Assembly: GCA_022826125.1 (NCBI GenBank)
Contig: JAJDVM010000184.1
Span: 1-34,225, forward strand
Source: Defluviicoccus sp.
GTDB lineage: Bacteria > Pseudomonadota > Alphaproteobacteria > MPNO01
Length of the DNA stretch: 34,225 nt
Direction of reading: 5' to 3'
Shown: piece after piece, positions 16,930-24,493 of the stretch
How the letters are laid out: each line of letters opens with the position of its first letter
Numbering within the stretch: position 1 is the stretch's first letter
The notes under the pieces: generated by a model
What the model saw: only the letters and a program-made list of their open reading frames with translations
Told to the model about the DNA's origin: nothing
Databases searched by the model: none
Made by a program: the position numbers and the translations under genes

Positions 16930-17041
16930 CCGACTTGCCGGCAGGACGCGGCTTCGCGTAACGCCGAAGCGGTCCGCCATTGCGGCGTGCAGGGGTATCC
17001 GTTAGCGTTTTGGCGCCGACCGGTGCGAATGGGAGCAGCGC

Positions 17042-18283
17042 GTGAGAAAGGTGCTCTTGGTCCTGGTGCCGATCGTTCTGCTGGCGGCGGGCGCCGTCGG
17101 GGCATCGTATCTGATCCGCACCAAACCGCGCGTCGAGCCGTCCCCCCCGACGGAACGGGTGTGGACGGTGGACTCGGTAGCCGTACGCCTGTCCGACGTG
17201 CAGCCGGACATCCAGCTTTTCGGCAAGATATTCGCGGCCCGCCAGATCCAGATACGGGCCCTCGTGACGGGCCAGATCGTCGAGATCCATCCCAATCTCG
17301 TGGAGGGCGGGCTGATCCGCCGCGGCGAGATGATCCTGGCGATCGACGAGTTCGAATACCGTTCCGCCCTGAAGGAGAGCGAGGCCCGGCTGGCCGAGGC
17401 CAGGGCCCGGATCGTCGAACGGGAGGCAAAGCGGCTCGCCGAGACGAAGGCGCTGAAACGGGACCGGGAGATCCTTGCCGTGCTGGCGCGCGATCTGAAG
17501 CGCGCCAGCCAACTCAGGAAGCGGGGCAACATCTCGGTCCAGGCCCTGGACAAGAAGCGTCTGGAGTTGAGCCGCCAGCAACGCGCGATCGTGCTGCGGC
17601 AAAACGGAATCGACGCCGAGGCGGCGCGGCTGGAGCAGGAGAAAGCGACCATCGCGCGTCTGGACGTGGCGGTGCAGCGGGCCCGCTACGATCTCGAACG
17701 GACCAGGGTGCGCGCGCCGTTCGACGGCGTGTTCCAGAACATCACGGCTCAGGCGGGCCAGCGACTCGGCGTGCTCGACAGCGTTGGAAACCTTATCGCC
17801 ACGGGCCGGCTCGAGGCGCGGTTCCACATGTCGGACGCCCAGTACGGGCGGCTCACGAGCACGGACCGGGGGGTGATCGGGCGTCGGGCACGGGTCATAT
17901 GGCGGGTCGGACAACGGAAGCTCGACCTCAAGGCGGTCATCGCGCGGGTGGGCGCGCAGATCGACGCGGCAACCGGCGGCGTCGAGCTGTTCGCGCGGAT
18001 CGAAGACCGGGAGGCAGCCTCGTCCCTGCGGCCGGGCGCCTTCGTCGAGGTTCTCATTCCCGACCGGGTCTACGCCGATGTGGCGAGGGTTCCGGAAACC
18101 GTCTTGCATCCGGGTAATGTCGTTTACGGCGTCGAGGACGGCCGGCTGGTCGCGCGGCGTACGGAGATCGTCGGAAGAGTCGGCAATGACGTTCTGCTGC
18201 GCGGCGGGTTGTCGGACGGCGAGCGCCTGGTGACGACCCAGTCGGTGGCGATCGCGCCGGGCCTGCGGGTCGAGCTCCGCTAG
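17042..18283 (+). CDS. RND efflux periplasmic adaptor (membrane fusion protein)
   Basis: 413 aa. GTG start with GGGAG 6 nt upstream. The N-terminus MRKVLLVLVPIVLLAAGAVG is a membrane anchor or signal. A lipoyl-like half follows (RALVTGQIVEIHPNLVEGG), then a long charged alpha-helical hairpin (about 100-190, with repeated Glu/Arg/Ala/Leu), then YDLERTRVRAPFDGVFQNIT closing the lipoyl domain, and a beta-barrel with LRPGAFVEVLIP. This is the standard HlyD/AcrA layout. It links the inner-membrane pump encoded 21 nt downstream to an outer-membrane channel that is not in the window. Confidence 0.94.
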   Translation: MRKVLLVLVPIVLLAAGAVGASYLIRTKPRVEPSPPTERVWTVDSVAVRLSDVQPDIQLFGKIFAARQIQIRALVTGQIVEIHPNLVEGGLIRRGEMILAIDEFEYRSALKESEARLAEARARIVEREAKRLAETKALKRDREILAVLARDLKRASQLRKRGNISVQALDKKRLELSRQQRAIVLRQNGIDAEAARLEQEKATIARLDVAVQRARYDLERTRVRAPFDGVFQNITAQAGQRLGVLDSVGNLIATGRLEARFHMSDAQYGRLTSTDRGVIGRRARVIWRVGQRKLDLKAVIARVGAQIDAATGGVELFARIEDREAASSLRPGAFVEVLIPDRVYADVARVPETVLHPGNVVYGVEDGRLVARRTEIVGRVGNDVLLRGGLSDGERLVTTQSVAIAPGLRVELR

Positions 18284-18304
18284 CGCCGCGGGCGGTCGGA
18301 ACCG

Positions 18305-21300
18305 ATGTTCGGCAAAGGCCTGATCCGGCTCTTCGTACGGCACCGCAACGCGGCCAATCTGCTGATGGCGCTGATTTTCCTCGCGGGCATCTACTCGCTG
18401 ACCAAGCTGAACACCCAGATTTTTCCCGATTTCGGTCTCGACATCGTCTCGATCCAGGTCAACTGGCCGGGCGCCAGCACCGGAGATATCGAAGCCAACA
18501 TCATCGAGGCGATCGAGCCGGAGGTGCGGTTCCTGGACGGCGTCGACCGGGTGACGTCCTACGCGACGGAGGGCGTGGGGCGGGTGGTCGTCGAATACGA
18601 GGCGGACACCGACATGCAGTCGGCCCTGTCGGAGGCCGAGGCGGCGCTGCAGCAGGTAACCATTCTGCCGGAGGACAGCGAGCGGCCCGTGGTGCGCCGT
18701 ATCGTCCGTTACGACACGATCACGCGGCTGGTGCTGTCGGGTCCGTATTCCGAGGCCGTGCTCAAACGCCAGGCCAAGCGGATGCGCGACGAATTGCTAG
18801 CCGCCGGGATCGACCGGGTGACGTTTTTCGGCGCGCGCGACGAGGAAATCCTGGTCGAGATCGAGCCGGCGGTGCTGCGGCGACTCGACCTCACGCCGGC
18901 CGCCGTCGCCGCGCGTATCGGAGCCAGCAACCGCGATATCCCGTCCGGAAACCTCGAGGGTTCGGTGGAAAAGCAGTTGCGGAGCGTCGGGTTGCAGACC
19001 TCGTCGCGCGACCTCGGAGGGATCGAGATCAAGTCCCTCGACAACGGCCAGAAAATCTATCTCCGCGACATCGCCTCCCTGTCCGAGGCGTTCGACAAGG
19101 GAGCGCCCATCGGGTTGCGCGGCGGCCAACCGGCGATCGAGCTTCACGTGCAGAGGTCTCCGAGCGCCGACGCCCTCGAAGTGGGACGAATCGTGGACCG
19201 CTACCTGGCCGGGGCCCGCGGCAACTACCCGCCGCAGCTCCGCATAGAGCAGCACGACGTCCAGGCCGGGCTGATCAAGCAACGGGTCGACGTTCTGCTC
19301 GATAACGGCATCACCGGACTGATTCTGGTAATGGTCGTGTTGCTGGTCTTTCTCAACGCGCGCACGGCGTTCTGGGTGGCCGCGGGGATTCCGACCGCGT
19401 TCATGGCGGCGCTGGCCGTGGTCCTCGCGCTCGGCGAGAGCATCAACATGCTCACCCTGTTCGCGCTGATCATGACGCTCGGCCTCATCGTCGACGACAC
19501 GATCGTCGTCGGGGAACACGCGGCGGCGCGGCGCGAGGCCGGCATGGGCGCGCGCCAGGCGGCGGAAGCGGGAGCCCTCCGCATGCTGGCACCGGTGATG
19601 GCCGCCTCGCTGACCACCGTCGCGGCGTTCCTTCCGCTGGTCGCCATGGGCGGCATCATCGGCCAGATCGTCGGCGCCATCCCGCTGGTCGTGGTCGCGG
19701 TCATTCTCGCCAGCCTGGCCGAGTGTTTTCTCGTTCTGCCGGGCCATTTGCGGGAGTCGCTGAAGAAGCACGGCGGCCGGCGCAACTTCGTCATGCGGCG
19801 GTTCGACGCCGCATTCGACCGCTTTCGCGCCGGTCCGTTCCCGGGGCTCGTCCGGCTCTGCGTGCGCTGGCGCTACGCGACGGTCGCCATGGCGCTGGCG
19901 CTCTTCCTGGTGTCGGCCGGGCTGGTGCTCGGGGGCCGGGTAGGGTTTCACTTTTTCCCGTCGCCGGAGGCCGATGTCGTCATCGGCAACGTGGTGATGG
20001 CGCCCGGCACGCCGCGCCGCGACACCGCGGCCATGGTGCAGGAGCTGTCCGATGCCGCCGACCGGGCGGCCGCCGAGCTCACCGGGAGCGATACCGGGCT
20101 GATCGCCATGAGTTTCGGCAGCGTCGGCCGGAGCGGCGGCAGACAGTTCTCGCGAATCGCCGGCGATCAATATGGCGGCCTGACGGTGGAACTGGTCCCC
20201 TCGGACGAGCGCCCGGTAAGGACGGACGAGTTCATCGAGGCGTGGAGAGGCGAAATCCGGGAACTGCCGAATGTCGAGAGCGTCAATCTCAACACCCGCG
20301 CCGTCGGCCCCCCGGGCCGCGAGATCGACATCCGCCTGCGCGGCGGCTCGGCCGACCGGCTCAAGGCCGCGGCCACGGAGGTCAAGACCCTGCTCCGGCG
20401 CTTTCCCGCCATAAGCACCATCGACGACGACCTCCCCTACGGCAAGCAGGAGCTGATCCTGGAGGTCACGCCGCGCGGCCGGGCGCTCGGCTTCACAACG
20501 GAGAGCGCGGGGGTGCAGGTGAGGAACGCCTTCCAGGGCGCCATCGCCCAGCGCTTCGCGCGCGGCGACGAGGAGGTCGAGATCAAGGTGCGCTACCCGC
20601 GCCGCAGCGCCGACAGCGCCTCGTTCCTCAACCTCTTCCTGCGCGCGCCCGACGGCACCGAAGTGCCGCTCAGCGAAGTCGTCACCCTGCGCCAGGAGCG
20701 CGGATTCTCCCGCCTCCGCCGCGAGGACGGGGCGCGCGAAGTCGCGATCACCGGCGAGATCGACGAAACGGTCGCCAGCCTCGGCGCCCTCCTCCCGGCG
20801 ATAGAAGACGGCGGGCTGGCCGATATCGCGGACCGTTTCGGCCTGAGCTACCGGTTCAAGGGAAAGGCGGAGGAGCAGTCCGAATCGGCCGCCGACATGC
20901 TCGCGGGCGCGATCGTCGGCCTTCTCGCGATCTACATCGTGCTCGCCTGGGTGTTCGCCAATTTCAGCCGGCCCGTCATCGTCATGGCGATCATACCGTT
21001 CGGCTTCGTGGGCGCGGTGCTGGGCCACCTGGCTCTGGGCTTCGACCTGACGATCCTCAGCATCTTCGGCCTGCTGGGCCTGGCCGGGATCCTCGTCAAC
21101 AACTCCATCATCCTGGTCCGCACCGTGGACCTCCATATCGACGACGAAACGCCGCTGCACGAGGCCATCGTCGAGGGATGCCGGGAACGTCTGCGCCCGG
21201 TGCTCCTGACTTCGTTGACCACCATCGGCGGTCTGGTGCCGCTCCTGTTCGAGCGCAGCCTTCAGGCCCAGTTCCTGATCCCGATGGCGATCACGATCGT

Positions 21301-21430
21301 CTTCGGGCTCGCGGTGGCGACGTTGATCGTGCTGGTCCTGACCCCGTCCCTCCTCGCCATCGACGAGGATATCCGCGCCGTTTTCCGGCGCCTCCGACGG
21401 CAACCGGGCGACGCGCCGGCGGAGGCATGA
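18305..21430 (+). CDS. RND family efflux transporter permease
   Basis: 1041 aa, normal RND length. Twelve membrane segments flank two large periplasmic loops. TM4 contains LIVDDTIVVGEH, with the two Asp residues that relay protons, and LALVMT-type helices surround it. In TM10 GILVNNSIILV has Asn where AcrB has Lys940, a substitution common in non-AcrB RND groups. The N-terminal NTQIFPDFGLDIVSIQVNWPG is typical. The pump would export a toxic or hydrophobic compound by proton antiport together with the adaptor encoded upstream. The ATG at 18305 is the first in frame and gives the standard short cytoplasmic N-terminus. No regulator gene is adjacent. Confidence 0.95.
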   Translation: MFGKGLIRLFVRHRNAANLLMALIFLAGIYSLTKLNTQIFPDFGLDIVSIQVNWPGASTGDIEANIIEAIEPEVRFLDGVDRVTSYATEGVGRVVVEYEADTDMQSALSEAEAALQQVTILPEDSERPVVRRIVRYDTITRLVLSGPYSEAVLKRQAKRMRDELLAAGIDRVTFFGARDEEILVEIEPAVLRRLDLTPAAVAARIGASNRDIPSGNLEGSVEKQLRSVGLQTSSRDLGGIEIKSLDNGQKIYLRDIASLSEAFDKGAPIGLRGGQPAIELHVQRSPSADALEVGRIVDRYLAGARGNYPPQLRIEQHDVQAGLIKQRVDVLLDNGITGLILVMVVLLVFLNARTAFWVAAGIPTAFMAALAVVLALGESINMLTLFALIMTLGLIVDDTIVVGEHAAARREAGMGARQAAEAGALRMLAPVMAASLTTVAAFLPLVAMGGIIGQIVGAIPLVVVAVILASLAECFLVLPGHLRESLKKHGGRRNFVMRRFDAAFDRFRAGPFPGLVRLCVRWRYATVAMALALFLVSAGLVLGGRVGFHFFPSPEADVVIGNVVMAPGTPRRDTAAMVQELSDAADRAAAELTGSDTGLIAMSFGSVGRSGGRQFSRIAGDQYGGLTVELVPSDERPVRTDEFIEAWRGEIRELPNVESVNLNTRAVGPPGREIDIRLRGGSADRLKAAATEVKTLLRRFPAISTIDDDLPYGKQELILEVTPRGRALGFTTESAGVQVRNAFQGAIAQRFARGDEEVEIKVRYPRRSADSASFLNLFLRAPDGTEVPLSEVVTLRQERGFSRLRREDGAREVAITGEIDETVASLGALLPAIEDGGLADIADRFGLSYRFKGKAEEQSESAADMLAGAIVGLLAIYIVLAWVFANFSRPVIVMAIIPFGFVGAVLGHLALGFDLTILSIFGLLGLAGILVNNSIILVRTVDLHIDDETPLHEAIVEGCRERLRPVLLTSLTTIGGLVPLLFERSLQAQFLIPMAITIVFGLAVATLIVLVLTPSLLAIDEDIRAVFRRLRRQPGDAPAEA

Positions 21431-21558
21431 CGGGGACCCGCCCCTCTTCGACGCCCCTCCGCGCTCCCCGCCGCTGTTGCCAACGCCGGGCCGGGGAGTC
21501 ACGCTGAACGCTCGGACCGCAACCCGGAACTCACGGGACCGTCACGGAAGGGAGAACC

Positions 21559-22584
21559 ATGATCAGGACGTTCGTTACCGCCGGATTCGCCGCGCTCGCG
21601 ACCCTGGCCTCGCCGGCGGCGATTTCCGCCGACCCGGTTGCCGATTTCTTCAAGGGCAAGACCGTCAAGCTGATCTCGGGCGGCAGCGCCGGCGGCGGGT
21701 TCTCCACCGCCGCGCGGGTGCTGGGGCAGACCTGGGAGAAACACATCCCCGGCAATCCGACGCTGATCGTGGAAGCCAAGCCCGGAGCGGGCGGCGCCAA
21801 GCTGATGAGCTACATGGCGAACGCCGCCAAGCGCGACGGCACCGAGATCGGGGCGGCGCTCCCGATCGCGGTCAACGCGCCGCTCCTGCGGAAGGTCAAG
21901 TTCAACGCGGCCGATTTCCATTGGCTCGGCTCGATCACGCCGATGACCGAGGTTTCGACCGTCTGGCACACCGCGCCCGCGAAGTCGATCGAGGAGGCGA
22001 AGCGGGTCGAGGTCATCATGGCGACCTCGAGCAAGCTGTCTTCGGCCTATCTGATCCCGGCCTTCATGAACGCGGTCGCGGGGACGAAGTTCAAGGTGGT
22101 GCCGGGCTACCGGGGCGCCGGGCCCATGAACAAGGCGATGGAAACCGGCGAGGTGCACGGAAGGGGCAGCTTCTACAACTCCTACGTCACCACGAAGCCG
22201 CACTGGATCGCGGACAGGAAGATCGCCCAGCTCGTCCAGGTCGGGCCCAACGTGCCGGAGCTCAAGGGCGTCCCCAACATGCGCGATCTGGTAACCACGG
22301 ACGAACAGCGCCGGATGGTCGATTTCATGGAAGCGCCGGCCTATGTGGGGCACGGCTTCTTCGCGCCCAAGGGAACGCCGGCCGACCGGGTAGCGGCGCT
22401 CCGCAAGTCCTTCTGGGCGGCGGTCAACGACCCGGCCTTCCGCGCCGAAGCGAAGAAACGGGGGATGGTGGTCAACCCGCTGAAGGCCGAGAAGATCCAG
22501 CAGGTCATCGCGACCGCGATGGCGACGCCCGAACCCATCCTCGCCAGGTTCCGCGAGATGGTGAAGCTGAAGCCGAAGAAGTAG
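21559..22584 (+). CDS. Tripartite tricarboxylate transporter (TctC/Bug family) substrate-binding protein
   Basis: 341 aa with GGAAGGGAG 4 nt before the ATG. A signal peptide (MIRTFVTAGFAALATL, cleavage after AISA near residue 24) precedes FKGKTVKLISGGSAGGGFST, a TctC strand-loop, and VEAKPGAGGAKLMSYMANAA, the family signature that binds a carboxylate. It would be a periplasmic binding protein. No TctA or TctB membrane genes are visible, so it is an orphan, as most Bug-family proteins are. It lies 128 nt after the RND gene and 31 nt before an LLM oxidoreductase, suggesting a two-gene unit that binds and oxidises the same compound (inference). Confidence 0.93.
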   Translation: MIRTFVTAGFAALATLASPAAISADPVADFFKGKTVKLISGGSAGGGFSTAARVLGQTWEKHIPGNPTLIVEAKPGAGGAKLMSYMANAAKRDGTEIGAALPIAVNAPLLRKVKFNAADFHWLGSITPMTEVSTVWHTAPAKSIEEAKRVEVIMATSSKLSSAYLIPAFMNAVAGTKFKVVPGYRGAGPMNKAMETGEVHGRGSFYNSYVTTKPHWIADRKIAQLVQVGPNVPELKGVPNMRDLVTTDEQRRMVDFMEAPAYVGHGFFAPKGTPADRVAALRKSFWAAVNDPAFRAEAKKRGMVVNPLKAEKIQQVIATAMATPEPILARFREMVKLKPKK

Positions 22585-22615
22585 CGCCGGGCACGGACGA
22601 GCCGGCGACGCGCAG

Positions 22616-23644
22616 ATGAAGTTCGGCATCTTCGATCACGTCGACCGCGGCCGCGAGGTCCCGCTTTCCGACCTCTACGAGGACCGCCTCCGCATGGTGG
22701 AGCGGTACGAGGCGGCGGGGATCCACTGCTATCACGTCGCGGAGCACCACGCGACGCCGCTCGGCATGGCGCCGGCGCCCGGCATCTTCCTCGCCGCCGT
22801 CGCCCAGCGGACCCGGACGATGCTGTTCGGCCCGCTGGTCTACATCCTCCCGCTCTACGACCCGGTCCGGCTGGCGGAGGAAATCTGCATGCTGGACCAT
22901 CTCGGCCGGGGGCGGTTCCAGCTCGGCGTCGGGCGCGGCATCTCGTTTCTCGAGCTGGGCCATTTCGGCATCGCTCATCCCGAGGTGCGCGAGATCTACG
23001 AGGAATCGCTCGAGATCGTCCTCGCCGCGCTCGGAAACGAGACCCTGGACCACGCGGGCAAGCGGTTCCGCTATACCGGCTTTCCGATGGAGTTGCGCCC
23101 GTTCCAGGCGCCGCACCCGCCGCTCTGGTACGGGCCGGGGACGCGCGCCTCGGCCGAATGGTCGGCGCGGATGAAGGCGAACATCGTCATCAACGCCCCG
23201 GCCGGAGCCGCCGCCCCGCTGATCGAGGCGTTCAAGGAGACCTGGGCCGAAACCCACGGCGCGGCGCCGCTGCCGCTGATGGGCATCACCCGCCAGACCT
23301 ATGTGGCGGAGACCGACGCGGAGGCCGAGAAGCGCGGCCGGACGGCCTTCGATTCATGGTTCGCGAGTTTCGCCAAGCTGTGGCGCGACTTCGGCGCCAA
23401 CCCGACCCGATACCCCGACAATTTCGACGAGGCGCGCCGTATCGGGGTGATCGCGGTCGGCTCGCCCGAGACCGTGCGCCGGGAGATCGCCGAGCAGCGG
23501 GAGCGAAGCGGCTGCACCTATTTCGTCTCGCGGTTCGCGTACGGAGACCTCGCTTTCGAGGAGTCGGCGCGCTCGCTCGACCTCTTCGCCGCAGAGGTGA
23601 TGCCGCATTTCGAGGACGGGGCGGCGCGGCCGGCCGCAGAGTAG
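22616..23644 (+). CDS. LLM class flavin-dependent oxidoreductase
   Basis: 342 aa luciferase-like protein. MKFGIFDHVDRG at the start, CYHVAEHHATPLG (about 38-50), LFGPLVYILPLYDPVRLAEE (about 74-93), LGRGRFQLGVGRG and, near the end, GVIAVGSPETVRREI are family landmarks. It is different in sequence from the LLM protein at 2553-3623, so they are not recent duplicates. Expected to be FMNH2- or F420-dependent and cytoplasmic; the partner reductase is not visible. It is 31 nt downstream of the TctC gene and converges on the cupin gene, with only 2 nt between the two stops. Confidence 0.93.
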   Translation: MKFGIFDHVDRGREVPLSDLYEDRLRMVERYEAAGIHCYHVAEHHATPLGMAPAPGIFLAAVAQRTRTMLFGPLVYILPLYDPVRLAEEICMLDHLGRGRFQLGVGRGISFLELGHFGIAHPEVREIYEESLEIVLAALGNETLDHAGKRFRYTGFPMELRPFQAPHPPLWYGPGTRASAEWSARMKANIVINAPAGAAAPLIEAFKETWAETHGAAPLPLMGITRQTYVAETDAEAEKRGRTAFDSWFASFAKLWRDFGANPTRYPDNFDEARRIGVIAVGSPETVRREIAEQRERSGCTYFVSRFAYGDLAFEESARSLDLFAAEVMPHFEDGAARPAAE

Positions 23645-23646
23645 GC

Positions 23647-24180
23647 TCACACGGCGGGTTTCGCGTCGATCAGCACGAAGGCGATCCGGCAGGGCTCGGT
23701 GCCCTTGTTGACCCAGGCGTGGTTGGTGCCGCGCTGGATCACCACGTCGCCCGCCCTGAGGTGCACGTCGTCCTTCTCGTCGTCGAGCCAGAGGTCGATT
23801 TCGCCGGAGATCACGATCGCGTAGTCGACGCTGTCGGTGCGGTGCGATCCGGGATGGCGCAGCGCCGCTCCCTCCGGCTCGTGCGCGCCGAGCGCCTGCG
23901 CCAGCGTGCCGGCGCCCTCGGAGCGGGAAATTGCCGACTCGGGCGCGAATTCGACGACCCGGAAGACCGACCCGCCCGCGGGCGGCTTGAGCGGGACGTC
24001 GCCGGTGACGGCATCCTCCGACCCCGAATTGTCGGCCGGCGTCGCGAAGGTGCGCCAGAGCTGGGTCGACCCGGTGCCGTGCTCGCGCACGCGCACGTTC
24101 GGCGCGTCGCCGTCAAAAATGACGACCGCCATGCCGTTTTCGTCATGTCCCGTGACGACTCGCCTTACCGCCGCGACCAT
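23647..24180 (-). CDS. Cupin domain protein
   Basis: 177 aa. The C-terminal half holds the two cupin motifs: HPGSHRTDSVDYAIVISGEI (about 111-130) and AGDVVIQRGTNHAWVNKG (about 142-159), a single bicupin-free barrel. The N-terminal half (VIFDGDAPNVRVREHGTGST) is shared with a group of cupins found beside aromatic and gentisate-like catabolic genes. It may bind a metal through the His residues; an enzymatic or small-molecule sensing role is not resolved. GGGAGA lies 6 nt before the ATG. One inverted copy of the CGGCAAAT motif overlaps the start codon, and two direct copies lie 60 nt upstream, so it may be regulated together with the mini-ORF unit. Confidence 0.88.
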   Translation of the reverse strand: MVAAVRRVVTGHDENGMAVVIFDGDAPNVRVREHGTGSTQLWRTFATPADNSGSEDAVTGDVPLKPPAGGSVFRVVEFAPESAISRSEGAGTLAQALGAHEPEGAALRHPGSHRTDSVDYAIVISGEIDLWLDDEKDDVHLRAGDVVIQRGTNHAWVNKGTEPCRIAFVLIDAKPAV

Positions 24181-24239
24181 TTGCCGTCTCCCGATGTCGA
24201 TTCCGTGCCGTCCCCGAGTATTTCCTCGGCATTCCCCGA

Positions 24240-24265
24240 CGGCAAATGTCTACGGCAAATGTCTA
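24240..24265. repeat. Two direct 13-bp iterons
   Basis: CGGCAAATGTCTA occurs twice head to tail (24240-24252 and 24253-24265). A third core, CGGCAAAT inverted, is at 24179-24186 on the cupin start codon, and TAGGCAAAACC follows at 24270. They lie upstream of the mini-ORF promoter, in the gap shared with the divergent cupin gene, which suggests a regulator binding array. No matching regulator gene is in the window. Confidence 0.6.
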
Positions 24266-24266
24266 C

Positions 24267-24295
24267 TTGTAGGCAAAACCGATTCCGGGCATAAC
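24267..24295 (+). promoter_or_regulatory. Candidate promoter of the mini-ORF unit
   Basis: TTGTAG (24267-24272) and CATAAC (24290-24295) are exactly 17 nt apart. Transcription would start near 24302, leaving a short leader before the Shine-Dalgarno site. The iterons abut the -35 element. Confidence 0.5.
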
Positions 24296-24316
24296 AAGGC
24301 GCCATTTCAACAACGG

Positions 24317-24332
24317 AAAGGAGGTGATCCAG
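24317..24332 (+). promoter_or_regulatory. Extended Shine-Dalgarno: 16-nt complement to the 16S rRNA 3' end
   Basis: AAAGGAGGTGATCCAG is the exact reverse complement of the conserved bacterial 16S 3' end CTGGATCACCTCCTTT. Ordinary Shine-Dalgarno sites pair over 4-7 nt. The last G is also the first base of the GTG start codon, so the AGGAGG core sits 7 nt before the start. Confidence 0.75.
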
Positions 24333-24403
24333 TGTCTCATTGTCGCCAACCGCGGACGCGGGTGAACTGGGTCTCCACCTCTCGGGGGTCCTGGGTCGCC
24401 TAG
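24332..24403 (+). CDS. Mini-ORF, 23 aa, possible leader peptide
   Basis: GTG start and TAG stop, 23 residues beginning MSHCRQPRTR and ending TSRGSWVA, with Arg- and Trp-rich character. It is too short for most gene finders. Support comes from its setting: a 17-nt-spaced promoter, an exceptionally long Shine-Dalgarno site at ideal distance, and an intrinsic terminator 43 nt after the stop. Between them a second hairpin (GCGGCC/GGCCGC, about 24414-24432) could act as an alternative fold, so the unit may be an attenuator for the GMC oxidoreductase gene that starts just beyond. It could also be an independent small mRNA. I do not recognise the peptide; its function is unknown. Confidence 0.6.
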   Translation: MSHCRQPRTRVNWVSTSRGSWVA

Positions 24404-24443
24404 AGCGACGCTCGCGGCCACATCGCGGCCGCGGTTAGACAAT

Positions 24444-24475
24444 GGAAGGGCCGTCCCCGGGGGCGGCCCTTCTTC
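24444..24475 (+). terminator. Strong intrinsic terminator hairpin
   Basis: AAGGGCCGTCCCC (24446-24458) pairs fully with GGGGGCGGCCCTT (24459-24471), one G-T pair included, giving a 13-bp helix that in practice closes with a tetraloop. It is followed by CTTC. It ends the mini-ORF transcript and lies directly before the GMC gene. Confidence 0.75.
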
Positions 24476-24493
24476 ATGCGCGGGATGGGCAGG

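Noticed and set aside
18797..21502. 901-codon minus-strand ORF across the RND permease
   Set aside because: Antisense shadow with His/Asp/Arg/Gln-rich composition; the plus strand encodes a clear 12-helix transporter.
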